64,000 bases of DNA from the NCBI RefSeq assembly GCF_003711105.1, contig NZ_CP023865.1:2629001-2693000 (forward strand), in the 5' to 3' direction. The notes under the pieces were generated by a model. It did not search any database and had not been told where the DNA came from. It was given only the letters and a program-made list of their open reading frames with translations. This document shows, one piece after another, positions 51,351 to 59,781 of this stretch. Source of the stretch: Actinoplanes teichomyceticus ATCC 31121. GTDB taxonomy: Bacteria > Actinomycetota > Actinomycetes > Mycobacteriales > Micromonosporaceae. Positions within the stretch are counted from its first letter, which is position 1. Each line of letters begins with the position of its first letter. The position numbers and the translations under genes were made by a program.

Positions 51351-52250
51351 ATGACGACAGTGACCCCGCCCGACCGGGACCGCACCGCCACCCGGCTGTT
51401 GCGCTCCTCCGCCGAGCACTCCTACGACCCGGAGATCGAGATCGACTGGGACGCCCCGTTCGCCGAGGGGAAGTACTTCGTCCCGCCGCACCGCTCCAGC
51501 CTCTACGGCACCGCGCTCTGGGACCGGCTGACCGAGGCGCAGCGCATCGAGCTGACCAAGCACGAGGTGGCCAGCATCGCCGGTCTGGGCGTCTGGTTCG
51601 AGACGATCCTGATGCAGCTGCTGATCCGCGGCTACTTCAGGCAGGACCCGACCGCCGCCCACGCGCAGTACGCCCTGACCGAGATCGGCGACGAGTGCCG
51701 CCACTCGGTGATGTTCGGCCGGATGATCGCCCGTCTGGGCACCCCGGTCTACCGGCCGGACGGCATCAACCAGTTCCTCGGCCAGTGGATCGCGCACACC
51801 GCCACCGGACCGCGGATGTTCGCCGCCATCCTGATCGCCGAGGAGATCCTGGACACCCTGCAACGCGAGGCGATGGCCGACGAGGACGTGCAGCCCCTGG
51901 TGCGGATGATCTCCCGGATCCACGTGGTCGAGGAGGCGCGCCACGTCCGCTACGCGCGGGAGGAGCTGGCCCGGCAGATCCGGGCGGCCGGCCGGGGCCG
52001 GCTCGCGTTCGACAAGCTGGTGATCGGGCGGGCGGCGTACCTGACCGGCACCCGGCTGGTCGACCCGCGGGTCTACCGGGCGGTCGGGATCGACCCGTGG
52101 GAGGGGCGCCGGGCGGCGTGGGCCAACCCGTACCACCGGGAGACGATGCGCTGGGCGGGGGAGCGGGTGGTGGCGTACCTGACCGATCTCGATCTGATCG
52201 GCGGTCCCGGCAAAGCGCTCTGGAGGGCCTCCGGGCTGCTGCCCCGCTGA
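51351..52250 (+). CDS. AurF-like diiron oxygenase
   Basis: A 299-residue non-haem diiron protein of the AurF (p-aminobenzoate N-oxygenase) family. The iron ligands are in EIGDECRHSVMFG (E115, H118), ILIAEEILDTLQREAM, and HVVEEARHVRYAREE (H191, E195, H198). AurF relatives oxidise amines or hydroxylate acyl chains. Divergent from the monooxygenase operon under a shared TetR palindrome, suggesting successive oxidations of one substrate. GGAGGG lies 7 bases before the ATG. A ferredoxin or reductase partner is not encoded nearby. Confidence 0.9.
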   Translation: MTTVTPPDRDRTATRLLRSSAEHSYDPEIEIDWDAPFAEGKYFVPPHRSSLYGTALWDRLTEAQRIELTKHEVASIAGLGVWFETILMQLLIRGYFRQDPTAAHAQYALTEIGDECRHSVMFGRMIARLGTPVYRPDGINQFLGQWIAHTATGPRMFAAILIAEEILDTLQREAMADEDVQPLVRMISRIHVVEEARHVRYAREELARQIRAAGRGRLAFDKLVIGRAAYLTGTRLVDPRVYRAVGIDPWEGRRAAWANPYHRETMRWAGERVVAYLTDLDLIGGPGKALWRASGLLPR

Positions 52251-52256
52251 GTCGCC

Positions 52257-52412
52257 GGTGGGCGGGCCGGGTTCCGGTGCCCCCCGCTGAGTCCCCGGTG
52301 GGCGGGTCGGGTTCCGGTGTCCCCGGGGTGCTGTCGGTGGGCGGGCCGGGTTCCGGTGTCCCCGGGGTGCTGTCGGTGAGCGGGCCGGATTCCGCTGCCC
52401 CGGGGTGCTGTC
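52257..52412. repeat. 39-bp tandem repeat downstream of the AurF-like gene
   Basis: Four units start at 52257, 52297, 52336 and 52375 (period 40, 39, 39), each opening GGTGGGCGGGCCGGGTTCCG. The first unit begins seven bases past the AurF stop, and unit two repeats the sequence around the stop itself. It occupies the first half of a 396-base gap without a supported gene; the rest (52413-52646) shows nothing recognisable. Confidence 0.8.
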
Positions 52413-52646
52413 CGTGGCCGGGGCGCCTCCCGCGCCTCGGGTGGCCGTGCCCGCGGCGGGACGCCGTACGTGAGCGAGGTCGCTCGGGTGCGGGACGGTT
52501 TCGGCTCGGTTGCCGGTGTGCGGCAGCCGGGCGGACGAACCGGACCGGCCGACGGGCGGGACGATCACGCCCGAAGGGCGGTGGGCGCGGCGTCCGGGCG
52601 CGTGCGAGATTGTCGCCCGATGTATGCCGGGTGGGGAGAGGGATCG

Positions 52647-52958
52647 ATGGACGACGCGCTGGTGGCCTACAACGCCGGCCGGGTGGACGGGGCTGCCGGA
52701 TACCGCGACCCGCAGATCGCCGGGGACCCGGAGGTGGGCGCCGACTACCGGATCGGGCTGCTGGACGGGCGGGTCGCGGCGTACCACCTGATCAGCGAGG
52801 TGCGCCGGATCCTCGGGGTGACCGGCTCGCTGTTCGCCGAGCCGGACGAGCCGTGGCAGCGGGCCGTCGCCGAGCCGGACGAGCCGTGGCAGCGGACCGT
52901 CGCCGAGCCGGACGAGCCGTGGCAGCGGACCGTCGCCGAGCCGGACGAGCCGCGATAG
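52647..52958 (+). CDS. hypothetical protein with C-terminal AEPDEPWQRTV repeats
   Basis: A 103-residue protein with no family I recognise. Residues 1-~63 (DDALVAYNAGRVDGAAGYRD...AAYHLISEVRRILGVTGSLF) look like a small helical domain. The C-terminal 40 residues are 3.6 copies of an 11-residue unit AEPDEPWQRTV (33-bp DNA repeats at 52836, 52869, 52902, 52935). GGGAGAGGG lies 7 bases before ATG 52647. Alternating acidic and Trp/Arg residues suggest a flexible, possibly binding tail. Confidence 0.65.
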   Translation: MDDALVAYNAGRVDGAAGYRDPQIAGDPEVGADYRIGLLDGRVAAYHLISEVRRILGVTGSLFAEPDEPWQRAVAEPDEPWQRTVAEPDEPWQRTVAEPDEPR

Positions 52959-53030
52959 CGGACGACCGGCCCGATGATCGCGCGGTGATCAGCAGCTCAC
53001 AACCCGATTCGTCCGGGAAGTGACCGGCCG

Positions 53031-53068
53031 TTATCACCACGGAAACATTCGCCTACCTTTCCCGAAAT
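53031..53068 (+). promoter_or_regulatory. four-part GlnR box upstream of nnaR
   Basis: Four 5-base elements at exact 11-base intervals: TTATC (53031), GAAAC (53042), CTACC (53053), GAAAT (53064). This follows the actinobacterial GlnR consensus gTnAC-n6-GaAAC repeated twice, with one perfect and one near-perfect GAAAC half. It lies 51 bases before the nnaR start. Confidence 0.75.
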
Positions 53069-53118
53069 CCAGTCTTAGGACTCTTGCACCGGAAACGGCG
53101 GCACAGGACGGAGACCGG

Positions 53119-54219
53119 ATGACCGAGGGCGCACTGGCCGGGTTCACCGTGGCGGTCACCGCGGAGCGGCGCCGCGGCGAGATGACCGCGCTGCTGGAGC
53201 GGCGCGGCGCGCGGGTGGTGAGCGCGCCGGCGATCACCATCGTGCCGCTGATCGACGACGAGGCGCTGCGTGCCGCCACCGAGGCCTGCATCGGCCTGGA
53301 ACCACACCTGGTGGTGGCGACCACCGGGTTCGGCTTCCGCGGCTGGCTGGAGGCGGCCGAGGGCTGGGGCCTGGGCGACGCGCTGCGCGTCTCGCTGACC
53401 GGGGCGAAGATCATCGCCCGAGGACCGAAGCCGTGCGGGGCGATCCGCGCCGCCGGGCTCTCCGAGGACTGGGCGGCCAAGACCGAGGCCTCCGAGGAGG
53501 TGCTGGAGCGGCTGCTGCGCGACGGCGTGGCCGGCCGGCGGATCGTGGTGCAGGAGCACGGCGAGCCGCAGACCGAGTTCGTCGCCGCGCTGCGTGCCGC
53601 CGGCGCCGCGGTGGTCGAGGTGCCGGTGTACCGCTGGGCGCTGCCCGCCGACCCCGCCCCGGTCCGCCGGCTCACCGAGCAGGTCGCCGCCGGCCAGGTG
53701 GACGCGGTGACCTTCACCAGCGCGCCCGCGGTCAAGGCGTTCCTGCGGATCGCGGGGGAGGCCGGCGCGGACGTGGCGGCCGCCTTCCGGTCCGGCACGC
53801 TGGCCGCCTGTGTCGGGCCGGTGACCGCGTCGCCGCTGCTCGACCTGGACGTCCCGGTGGTGATGCCGGAGCGGTACCGGCTCGGCGCGCTGATCAAGAC
53901 GGTCACCGACGAACTGCCCCGGCGGGCGGTACGGCTGCGGGTGGCCGGGTCGATCCTGGAGGTGCGCGGCCATGCGGTGCTGATCGACGGGGCGACCCAT
54001 GCGCTGGCCCCGGCCGCCATGGCGATCCTGTCGTCGCTGGCCCGCCGCCCCGGCGCGGTGGTCTCCAAGGAGCAGCTCGCGGCCGCCCTGCCGCGGGGCA
54101 ACGACGGGCACGCCGTCGACGTCGCGGTGGCCCGGCTGCGGGCGGCGCTCGGCTCCGGCAAGCACATCGAGACGGTCATCAAGCGCGGGTACCGCCTGCG
54201 GGTGGACGAGGCCGCCTGA
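53119..54219 (+). CDS. nnaR: NnaR: uroporphyrinogen-III synthase-like regulator with winged helix
   Basis: A 366-residue fusion. Residues 1-~255 form a HemD (uroporphyrinogen-III synthase) fold (GFTVAVTAERRRGEMTALLE, VVATTGFGFRGWLEAA, VDAVTFTSAPAVKAFL). Residues ~270-365 are an OmpR/PhoB-type winged helix (HALAPAAMAILSSLARRPGA, VSKEQLAAALPRGNDGHAVD, VAVARLRAAL, IETVIKRGYRLRVDE). This is the architecture of NnaR of Streptomyces and mycobacteria, which activates nitrite/nitrate assimilation together with GlnR. It precedes a siroheme chelatase and nirBD-narK in the same orientation. Confidence 0.9.
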   Translation: MTEGALAGFTVAVTAERRRGEMTALLERRGARVVSAPAITIVPLIDDEALRAATEACIGLEPHLVVATTGFGFRGWLEAAEGWGLGDALRVSLTGAKIIARGPKPCGAIRAAGLSEDWAAKTEASEEVLERLLRDGVAGRRIVVQEHGEPQTEFVAALRAAGAAVVEVPVYRWALPADPAPVRRLTEQVAAGQVDAVTFTSAPAVKAFLRIAGEAGADVAAAFRSGTLAACVGPVTASPLLDLDVPVVMPERYRLGALIKTVTDELPRRAVRLRVAGSILEVRGHAVLIDGATHALAPAAMAILSSLARRPGAVVSKEQLAAALPRGNDGHAVDVAVARLRAALGSGKHIETVIKRGYRLRVDEAA

Positions 54220-54644
54220 CCGGACGCGCCGCGGGACGCCTCTCCCGCATCCGTTGGCGAGCCTGATGCAGTGCCGGGCCGCCACGCCCCCGGGGCGCGG
54301 GCCCACAGCGTCGCCGACCCACAGCGTCGCCGACCCACAGCGTCGCCGGCCCGCACCGGGCGCCGCGCGCGACTGACCGGGTGCCACGGACCGTTCCGTC
54401 GCCCGGACCGTCCGCCGCCCGGAGCATCGATCGCCCGGAGCATCCGTCGGCTGGACCGTCCGCCGCCCGGACCGTCCGCCGCCTGGAGCATCCATCGGCT
54501 GGACCGTTCCGCCGCCCGGAGCATCCGTCGCCCGGAGCGTTCCGTCGCCCGGACCGTTCCGCGGTCGGGGACGCGGCCGACCGAGCGCCCACCCACGACA
54601 TGACCCGCTGATTTCCACCCCGTTCCCTCGTGAAGGAGACCACT
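54220..54644. other. gene-free region between nnaR and chelatase gene
   Basis: A 425-base gap occupied by two short tandem arrays of 16-base units (see next entry). The AAGGAG ribosome-binding site of the chelatase gene lies at its end. No gene is supported. Confidence 0.6.
54302..54564. repeat. 16-bp tandem repeat arrays
   Basis: First array: three units CCCACAGCGTCGCCGA at 54302, 54318, 54334. Second: eleven units at 54388, 54405, 54421, 54437, 54453, 54469, 54485, 54501, 54518, 54534, 54551, all starting GGA(C/G)C(G/A)T and ending CGCCC or CGGCT. The period of 16-17 is not a multiple of three, so the array is not coding. Two unit types (GGACCGTCCGCCGCCC and GGAGCATCCGTCGGCT) alternate irregularly. 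Confidence 0.9.
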
Positions 54645-55307
54645 GTGTACGACACCACCCTGATCGCCGTCGCGCACGGGACCCGGTCCGCGACCGGCCG
54701 CCGCGAGCTGCAGGAGCTCGCCGCCGCGGTGGCCCGCCGCCGGCCCGGGCTCGACGTCCGGCTGTGCTACGTCGACGTGCAGGAGCCCCGGGTCGCCGCG
54801 GTCGTTGCGGCCACCCCGCGCGCGGTGGTGGTGCCGCTGCTGCTGTCCTGCGGATACCACGTGCGGGTCGACATCGCCGAGGCGGTGGCCGGCACCGGCG
54901 TCCCGGTGACCGCGCCGCTCGGCCCGGACCCGGCGCTGCTGGCCAGCCTGATCCGCAACCTGCCGCCGGCCGACGCGGTGGTGCTGGCCGCCGCCGGGTC
55001 GTCCGACCCGCTGTGGCGGGCCGACGTGGCCGGGGTGGCCGCGCAACTGCCCGGCCGGGCCCGGGTCGGTTACGTCTCCGGCGCCGGGCCGCGCGTGCCG
55101 GACGTGGTCGCGCAGCTGCGTGCCGAGGGCGCGCGGCGGGTCGCGGTCGCCGCGTACCTGCTGGCGGACGGATTGTTCTACCGCTCGCTGCACGAGGCCG
55201 GCGCGGACTCGGTGACGCCGCCGCTGTGCCACGACGGCGCGGTCGCCGACCTCGTTCTGGGGCGTTTCGACAGCGCTCTGCTCACAACTGTCGGTAGCCG
55301 CTTGTAG
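54645..55307 (+). CDS. sirohydrochlorin chelatase (CbiX/SirB-like)
   Basis: A 220-residue double-domain chelatase that inserts Fe2+ (or Co2+) into sirohydrochlorin, giving siroheme for NirB. LIAVAHGTRSATGRRELQEL and VVVPLLLSCGYHVRVDI supply the active-site His and metal residues of the first half, VVLAAAGSSDPLWRADV and VAVAAYLLADGLFYRSL the second. GTG 54645 has AAGGAG 9 bases upstream. The family is found in the same cluster next to nirBD in mycobacteria. Confidence 0.9.
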   Translation: MYDTTLIAVAHGTRSATGRRELQELAAAVARRRPGLDVRLCYVDVQEPRVAAVVAATPRAVVVPLLLSCGYHVRVDIAEAVAGTGVPVTAPLGPDPALLASLIRNLPPADAVVLAAAGSSDPLWRADVAGVAAQLPGRARVGYVSGAGPRVPDVVAQLRAEGARRVAVAAYLLADGLFYRSLHEAGADSVTPPLCHDGAVADLVLGRFDSALLTTVGSRL

Positions 55308-55438
55308 TCACAACGGGTGCGCTCCGGTTGTAGGGATTTCCGAACAACAGCGTCACCGTAGGTGGTCCTCCGGGTTAACGCCGGGCCGACAGAGTTCCTC
55401 TCGTGGCGGTGCACACCGGCCAGAAGGGACCGACTGCA

Positions 55439-57898
55439 GTGACTCAGAAACTTGTCGTCATCGGCAACGGCATGGCGGGCGCCCGCACGGTCGAGGAGAT
55501 CCTCGCCCGGGACGGGGACTTCACCGTGACGATGTTCGGTGACGAGCCGTACGGCAACTACAACCGGATCATGCTCTCCAACCTGCTCGCCGGGGTGGAG
55601 ACCGAGGACGGGATCTTCCTCAACGACCTGGCGTGGTACCGGGACAACGGCATCACGCTGAACGCCGGCAGCAAGATCGAGCGGATCGACGCGCAGGCCA
55701 GGATGGTCTACGACGCCGAGGGCAACGGCACCCCGTACGACAAGCTGATCATCGCGACCGGCAGCTACTCGTGGACCCCGCCGATCAAGGGCATCCACAA
55801 TCCGAAGCGCGGCTACCACCAGGGTGTCTTCGCCTTCCGTACGCTCGACGACACCCGCCGGATGATCACCTACGCGCGCCGCGCCGAGCGGGCCGTGGTG
55901 ATCGGTGGCGGGCTGCTCGGCCTGGAGGCGGCGCGCGGCCTGCAGAACCACGTCAGCCACGTGACCCTGCTGCACGCCATGGGCCATCTGATGAACATGC
56001 AGCTCGACGAGCGGGCCGGGGAGATGCTCAAGGCCAGCGTCGAGAGCAAGCTGGGCATCGACGTCATCGTCGACGCGATGACCACCGAGATCCTCGGCAA
56101 GGATCGGGTCACCGGGGTGAAGCTGGCCGACGGCACGGTCATCGACTGTGACGTGGTGGTGGTCGCCGCCGGCATCCGGCCGAACACCGAGATGGTGGCG
56201 AGCAGCGGGCTCCCGGTCGAGCGGGGCATCGTGGTCGACGACCAGATGCGGGTGCAGGGCCAGGACGACATCTACGCGGTCGGCGAGTGCGCCCAGCACC
56301 GCGGCGACCTGTACGGCCTGGTCGCCCCGCTGTGGGACCAGGCGAAGGTGCTGGCCGACCACATCACCGGCCGGAACCCCGCCGCCGCGTACGAAGGCTC
56401 CAAGATCTCCACCAAGCTCAAGGTGGCCGGCATCGACGTCGCGTCGATGGGCCTGCGCGAGCCGGAGAGCGACGCGGACGAGGTGATCGTCTACAACGAG
56501 CCGCGCAAGGGCATCTACAAGCAGCTGATCATCCGCGACAACGTGCTGGTCGGCGCCACCCTGGTCGGTGACAACCGCAAGGCGGCGTCGCTGATCCAGG
56601 CGTTCGACCGGGGGCTGCCGCTGCCCGAGGAGCGCGCCGAGCTGATCTTCGACATCGGTGGGGTGGTGGAGGAGTCGCCCGAGTCGATGCCGGACGACGC
56701 CCAGGTCTGCAACTGCAACGGGGTGAGCAAGGGCGCCATCTGCGGGGCGGTGCGCAGCGGCTGCAAGACGGTGAGCGGCGTGATGGACGCGACCCGGGCC
56801 GGCAAGGGCTGCGGCACCTGCAAGCCGCTGGTGCAGCGGATCGTCGAGTGGGCCAACGGCGGCGAGGCCGAGGAGGACCCGGCCGCCTCCTGGTACGTCC
56901 CCGGCGTCCCGATGCCGAAGCCGGAGCTGATGGCCGCGATCCGCAGGTACGGGCTGAAGAGCGTCTCGGCGGTCTTCGACAAGCTGGTCCCGGGCGGCGC
57001 CCACGACGCCAAGAGCAAGATGGGCCTGGCCTCGCTGCTCAGGATGATGTGGGGCGCCGACTACGTGGACGAGCGGGACGCCCGCTTCATCAACGACCGG
57101 GTGCACGGCAACATCCAGAAGGACGGCACCTTCTCGGTGGTCCCGCAGATGAAGGGCGGGGTCACCACCCCGGCACAGCTGAAGCGGATCGCCGAGGTGG
57201 CCGAGAAGTACCAGGTGCCGATGGTCAAGCTGACCGGTGGCCAGCGCATCGACCTGCTCGGCATCCCGAAGGAGAAGCTCCCGGCGATCTGGGCCGACCT
57301 GGACATGCCGTCCGGGTACGCGTACGCGAAGAGCTTCCGCACCGTGAAGACCTGTGTCGGCTCGGACTTCTGCCGCTTCGGCGTCGGCGACTCCACCGCG
57401 CTGGGCATCGCGATCGAGGAGCGGTACCAGGGCCTGGAGGGTCCGGGCAAGATGAAGCTCGCGGTCACCGGGTGCCCGCGCAACTGCGCCGAGGCGTACG
57501 TCAAGGACCTGGGCGTGGTGGCCATCGACGGCGGTAAGTGGGAGATCTACGTCGGCGGCGCGGCCGGCGCCCACATCCGCAAGGGCGATCTTCTGGCCAC
57601 TGTGGACTCCGCGGCCGAAGTCATCACCCTGACCGGCCGATTCCTCCAGTACTATCGGGAGAACGCCAACTGGCTGGAGCGGACCTACGCGTTCGTCCCC
57701 CGGATCGGCATCGACCGGATCCGGCAGATCGTCGTGGACGACGCGGATGGCATCGCGGCCGCTCTGGACGCGGCGGTCGAAGAGGCCGTGCAGGCCTACC
57801 AGGACCCCTGGAAGGAGCGTGCCGAACCCGCCACGCCCGGCCAGTTCCGTACCTCTCTTCCCCTGACCGTTCTTCCCCAGGTTCCGGTGCGCGCATGA
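55439..57898 (+). CDS. nirB: assimilatory nitrite reductase (NADH), large subunit
   Basis: An 819-residue enzyme that reduces nitrite to ammonia. N-terminal FAD/NAD-binding domain (KLVVIGNGMAGARTVEEIL, VVIGGGLLGLEAARGL), a BFD-like [2Fe-2S] domain with CNC at 424-426 and GCGTCKP, and a siroheme/[4Fe-4S] domain with ligands C639, C645, C679 and C683 (TCVGSDFCRFG, TGCPRNCAEAY). GTG 55439 gives the expected start; longer starts at 55403 have no similarity. The region upstream (55308-55438) has repeated ACAAC and GTCAC elements that could include a weak GlnR or NnaR site. Its stop overlaps the nirD start (ATGA). Confidence 0.95.
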   Translation: MTQKLVVIGNGMAGARTVEEILARDGDFTVTMFGDEPYGNYNRIMLSNLLAGVETEDGIFLNDLAWYRDNGITLNAGSKIERIDAQARMVYDAEGNGTPYDKLIIATGSYSWTPPIKGIHNPKRGYHQGVFAFRTLDDTRRMITYARRAERAVVIGGGLLGLEAARGLQNHVSHVTLLHAMGHLMNMQLDERAGEMLKASVESKLGIDVIVDAMTTEILGKDRVTGVKLADGTVIDCDVVVVAAGIRPNTEMVASSGLPVERGIVVDDQMRVQGQDDIYAVGECAQHRGDLYGLVAPLWDQAKVLADHITGRNPAAAYEGSKISTKLKVAGIDVASMGLREPESDADEVIVYNEPRKGIYKQLIIRDNVLVGATLVGDNRKAASLIQAFDRGLPLPEERAELIFDIGGVVEESPESMPDDAQVCNCNGVSKGAICGAVRSGCKTVSGVMDATRAGKGCGTCKPLVQRIVEWANGGEAEEDPAASWYVPGVPMPKPELMAAIRRYGLKSVSAVFDKLVPGGAHDAKSKMGLASLLRMMWGADYVDERDARFINDRVHGNIQKDGTFSVVPQMKGGVTTPAQLKRIAEVAEKYQVPMVKLTGGQRIDLLGIPKEKLPAIWADLDMPSGYAYAKSFRTVKTCVGSDFCRFGVGDSTALGIAIEERYQGLEGPGKMKLAVTGCPRNCAEAYVKDLGVVAIDGGKWEIYVGGAAGAHIRKGDLLATVDSAAEVITLTGRFLQYYRENANWLERTYAFVPRIGIDRIRQIVVDDADGIAAALDAAVEEAVQAYQDPWKERAEPATPGQFRTSLPLTVLPQVPVRA

Positions 57899-58206
57899 AA
57901 ACTCTGACCCCTACCGTTCTCGGCCCGATCACCGACATCCCGCTCGGCGAAGGACGCACCTACGCCGTGGACGGGGAGATGATCGCCGTCTTCCGCCTGC
58001 GCGACGGTTCGCTGCGCGCCGTCTCGGCGGTCTGCCCGCACAAGGGCGGCCCGCTGGCGGACGGGCAGATCGACAACCGGATCGTCGTCTGCCCCCTGCA
58101 CCTGTACGCATGGGACCTCGCCACCGGGTGCTCCCAGTCCGGCCAACCCCCGATCAGCGTCTACCCGGTCCGGGAGGACGCGGGTCGCATCCTTCTCGGA
58201 GAGTGA
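57895..58206 (+). CDS. nirD: nitrite reductase small subunit (Rieske-type)
   Basis: A 103-residue NirD protein with a Rieske fold. It keeps both pairs of cluster ligands, VCPHKGGPLADG (Cys-x-His) and VCPLHLYAWDL (Cys-x2-His), which enteric NirD lacks. It associates with NirB. ATG 57895 overlaps the nirB stop, and narK follows one base after its own stop. Confidence 0.94.
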   Translation: MKTLTPTVLGPITDIPLGEGRTYAVDGEMIAVFRLRDGSLRAVSAVCPHKGGPLADGQIDNRIVVCPLHLYAWDLATGCSQSGQPPISVYPVREDAGRILLGE

Positions 58207-58207
58207 C

Positions 58208-59557
58208 ATGACCGCGACTGTCGAACCCATCGAGGTGACCCGCCCGGCGGCGGCCTCCCTGCGAGGGCACTGGATCGACGACTGGCGCCCCGAGGACCCC
58301 ACGTTCTGGGCCGGCGGCGGCGCCCGGATCGCCAAACGCAACCTGATCTTCTCGATCTTCTCCGAGCACATCGGCTTCTCGGTGTGGTCGCTGTGGTCGG
58401 TGATGGTGCTCTTCCTGGGCCCGCAGTACGGTTTCGACCCGGCCCAGAAGTTCCTGCTCACCGCGGTGCCGACGCTGGTCGGGGCGGGGTTGCGGATCCC
58501 GTACACGTTCGCCGTGGCCCGCTTCGGCGGGCGCAACTGGACGATCATCAGCGCGTCGCTGCTGCTGGTCCCGGCGATCCTGGCGGCGATCCTGATCGAG
58601 CCGGGCGTCTCGTTCACCACGTGCCTGATCCTGGCCGCCACGGCCGGCGTGGGGGGTGGCAACTTCGCCTCGTCGATGGCGAACATCAACGCCTTCTTCC
58701 CGAACCGCCACAAGGGCTGGGCGCTCGGCATCAACGCCGGGGGCGGCAACATCGGCGTCGCCGCGGTCCAGCTGATCGGCCTGTTCGTGCTCGCCGTCTT
58801 CGGCGCCGGGCGCCCGGGCATCGTGGCCGGCATCTACATCCCGCTGATCGTGCTGGCCACTGTCGCCTCGGCGATCTGGATGGACAACCTGTCGCAGGCC
58901 CGCAACGAGAAGCGCGGGATGCGTGACGCGGTGCGCGAGTCGCACACCTGGGTCATGTCGCTGCTCTACATCGGCACGTTCGGCTCGTTCATCGGCTTCG
59001 GGTTCGCCTTCGGCCAGGTGCTGCAGGTGCAGTTCGCCGACCGGTTCGACACCCCGATCAAGGCGGCCTACCTGACCTTCCTCGGGCCGCTGCTGGGCTC
59101 GCTGATCCGCCCGGTCGGCGGCGCGCTGGCCGACCGGCTCGGCGGCGCGCGGGTCACCTTCGTCAACTTCATCGCGATGGCGGCGGGCGCGTCCACCGTG
59201 CTGGTGGCGGCGCAGCAACGGTCGCTGCCGCTGTACCTGGCCGGGTTCACCAGCCTGTTCATCCTCAGTGGACTGGGCAACGGGTCGACGTACAAGATGA
59301 TCCCGGCGATCTTCAAGGCGAAGTACGCGGGCGACGAGCACCAGGCGCGGCGCATCTCCGGCGCGGTGATCGGCATCGCCGGCGCGATCGGGGCGGTCGG
59401 CGGGGTGCTGGTCAACCTGGCCTTCCGGCAGTCGTTCCTGACGTACCGGGACGCGGACGCGGCGTACCTGGGCTTCATCGGGTTCTACGCGCTCTGCGTG
59501 CTGGTCACCTGGGTGGTCTACCTGCGCCCGGCGGCGCGGCGCACGATCGCGGTGTGA
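58208..59557 (+). CDS. narK: nitrate/nitrite transporter (MFS)
   Basis: A 449-residue major-facilitator transporter with about twelve membrane segments. GVGGGNFASSMANINAFFPN is the nitrate signature, LSGLGNGSTYKMIPAIF the second nitrate motif, and PVGGALADRLGGARVT the MFS loop. It probably imports nitrate or nitrite for NirBD; no nitrate reductase gene is in the window, so nitrate use would need one elsewhere. It ends at a strong terminator. Confidence 0.94.
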   Translation: MTATVEPIEVTRPAAASLRGHWIDDWRPEDPTFWAGGGARIAKRNLIFSIFSEHIGFSVWSLWSVMVLFLGPQYGFDPAQKFLLTAVPTLVGAGLRIPYTFAVARFGGRNWTIISASLLLVPAILAAILIEPGVSFTTCLILAATAGVGGGNFASSMANINAFFPNRHKGWALGINAGGGNIGVAAVQLIGLFVLAVFGAGRPGIVAGIYIPLIVLATVASAIWMDNLSQARNEKRGMRDAVRESHTWVMSLLYIGTFGSFIGFGFAFGQVLQVQFADRFDTPIKAAYLTFLGPLLGSLIRPVGGALADRLGGARVTFVNFIAMAAGASTVLVAAQQRSLPLYLAGFTSLFILSGLGNGSTYKMIPAIFKAKYAGDEHQARRISGAVIGIAGAIGAVGGVLVNLAFRQSFLTYRDADAAYLGFIGFYALCVLVTWVVYLRPAARRTIAV

Positions 59558-59572
59558 CCCTCCGGCAGCACC

Positions 59573-59607
59573 GGGGCCCGGGCGCGGTCGCGCGCCCGGG
59601 CCCCTTT
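59573..59607 (+). terminator. terminator after narK
   Basis: Perfect 14-base arms GGGGCCCGGGCGCG (59573-59586) and CGCGCCCGGGCCCC (59591-59604), loop GTCG, followed by TTT. It lies 15 bases past the narK stop and closes the nitrite operon. Confidence 0.85.
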
Positions 59608-59781
59608 CCGGTCGTACCCATTGCGGGTCGATAGGTCCGCGGTTTTCCGCGATGATTTGCGGAACCATACCGTAGTCGCGGTCGCTCGGAATCTGATTCC
59701 GGAAACCTCGGGAAGCCCTTGTCGGGAACCTTTTAGCATCGACTCGACTCGGCAAGAGCCAACGGAGAGGAATCGACAATC

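Noticed and set aside
54302..54564. CRISPR-like array
   Set aside because: Units are 16-17 bases and directly adjacent with no unique spacers, and no cas genes are present.
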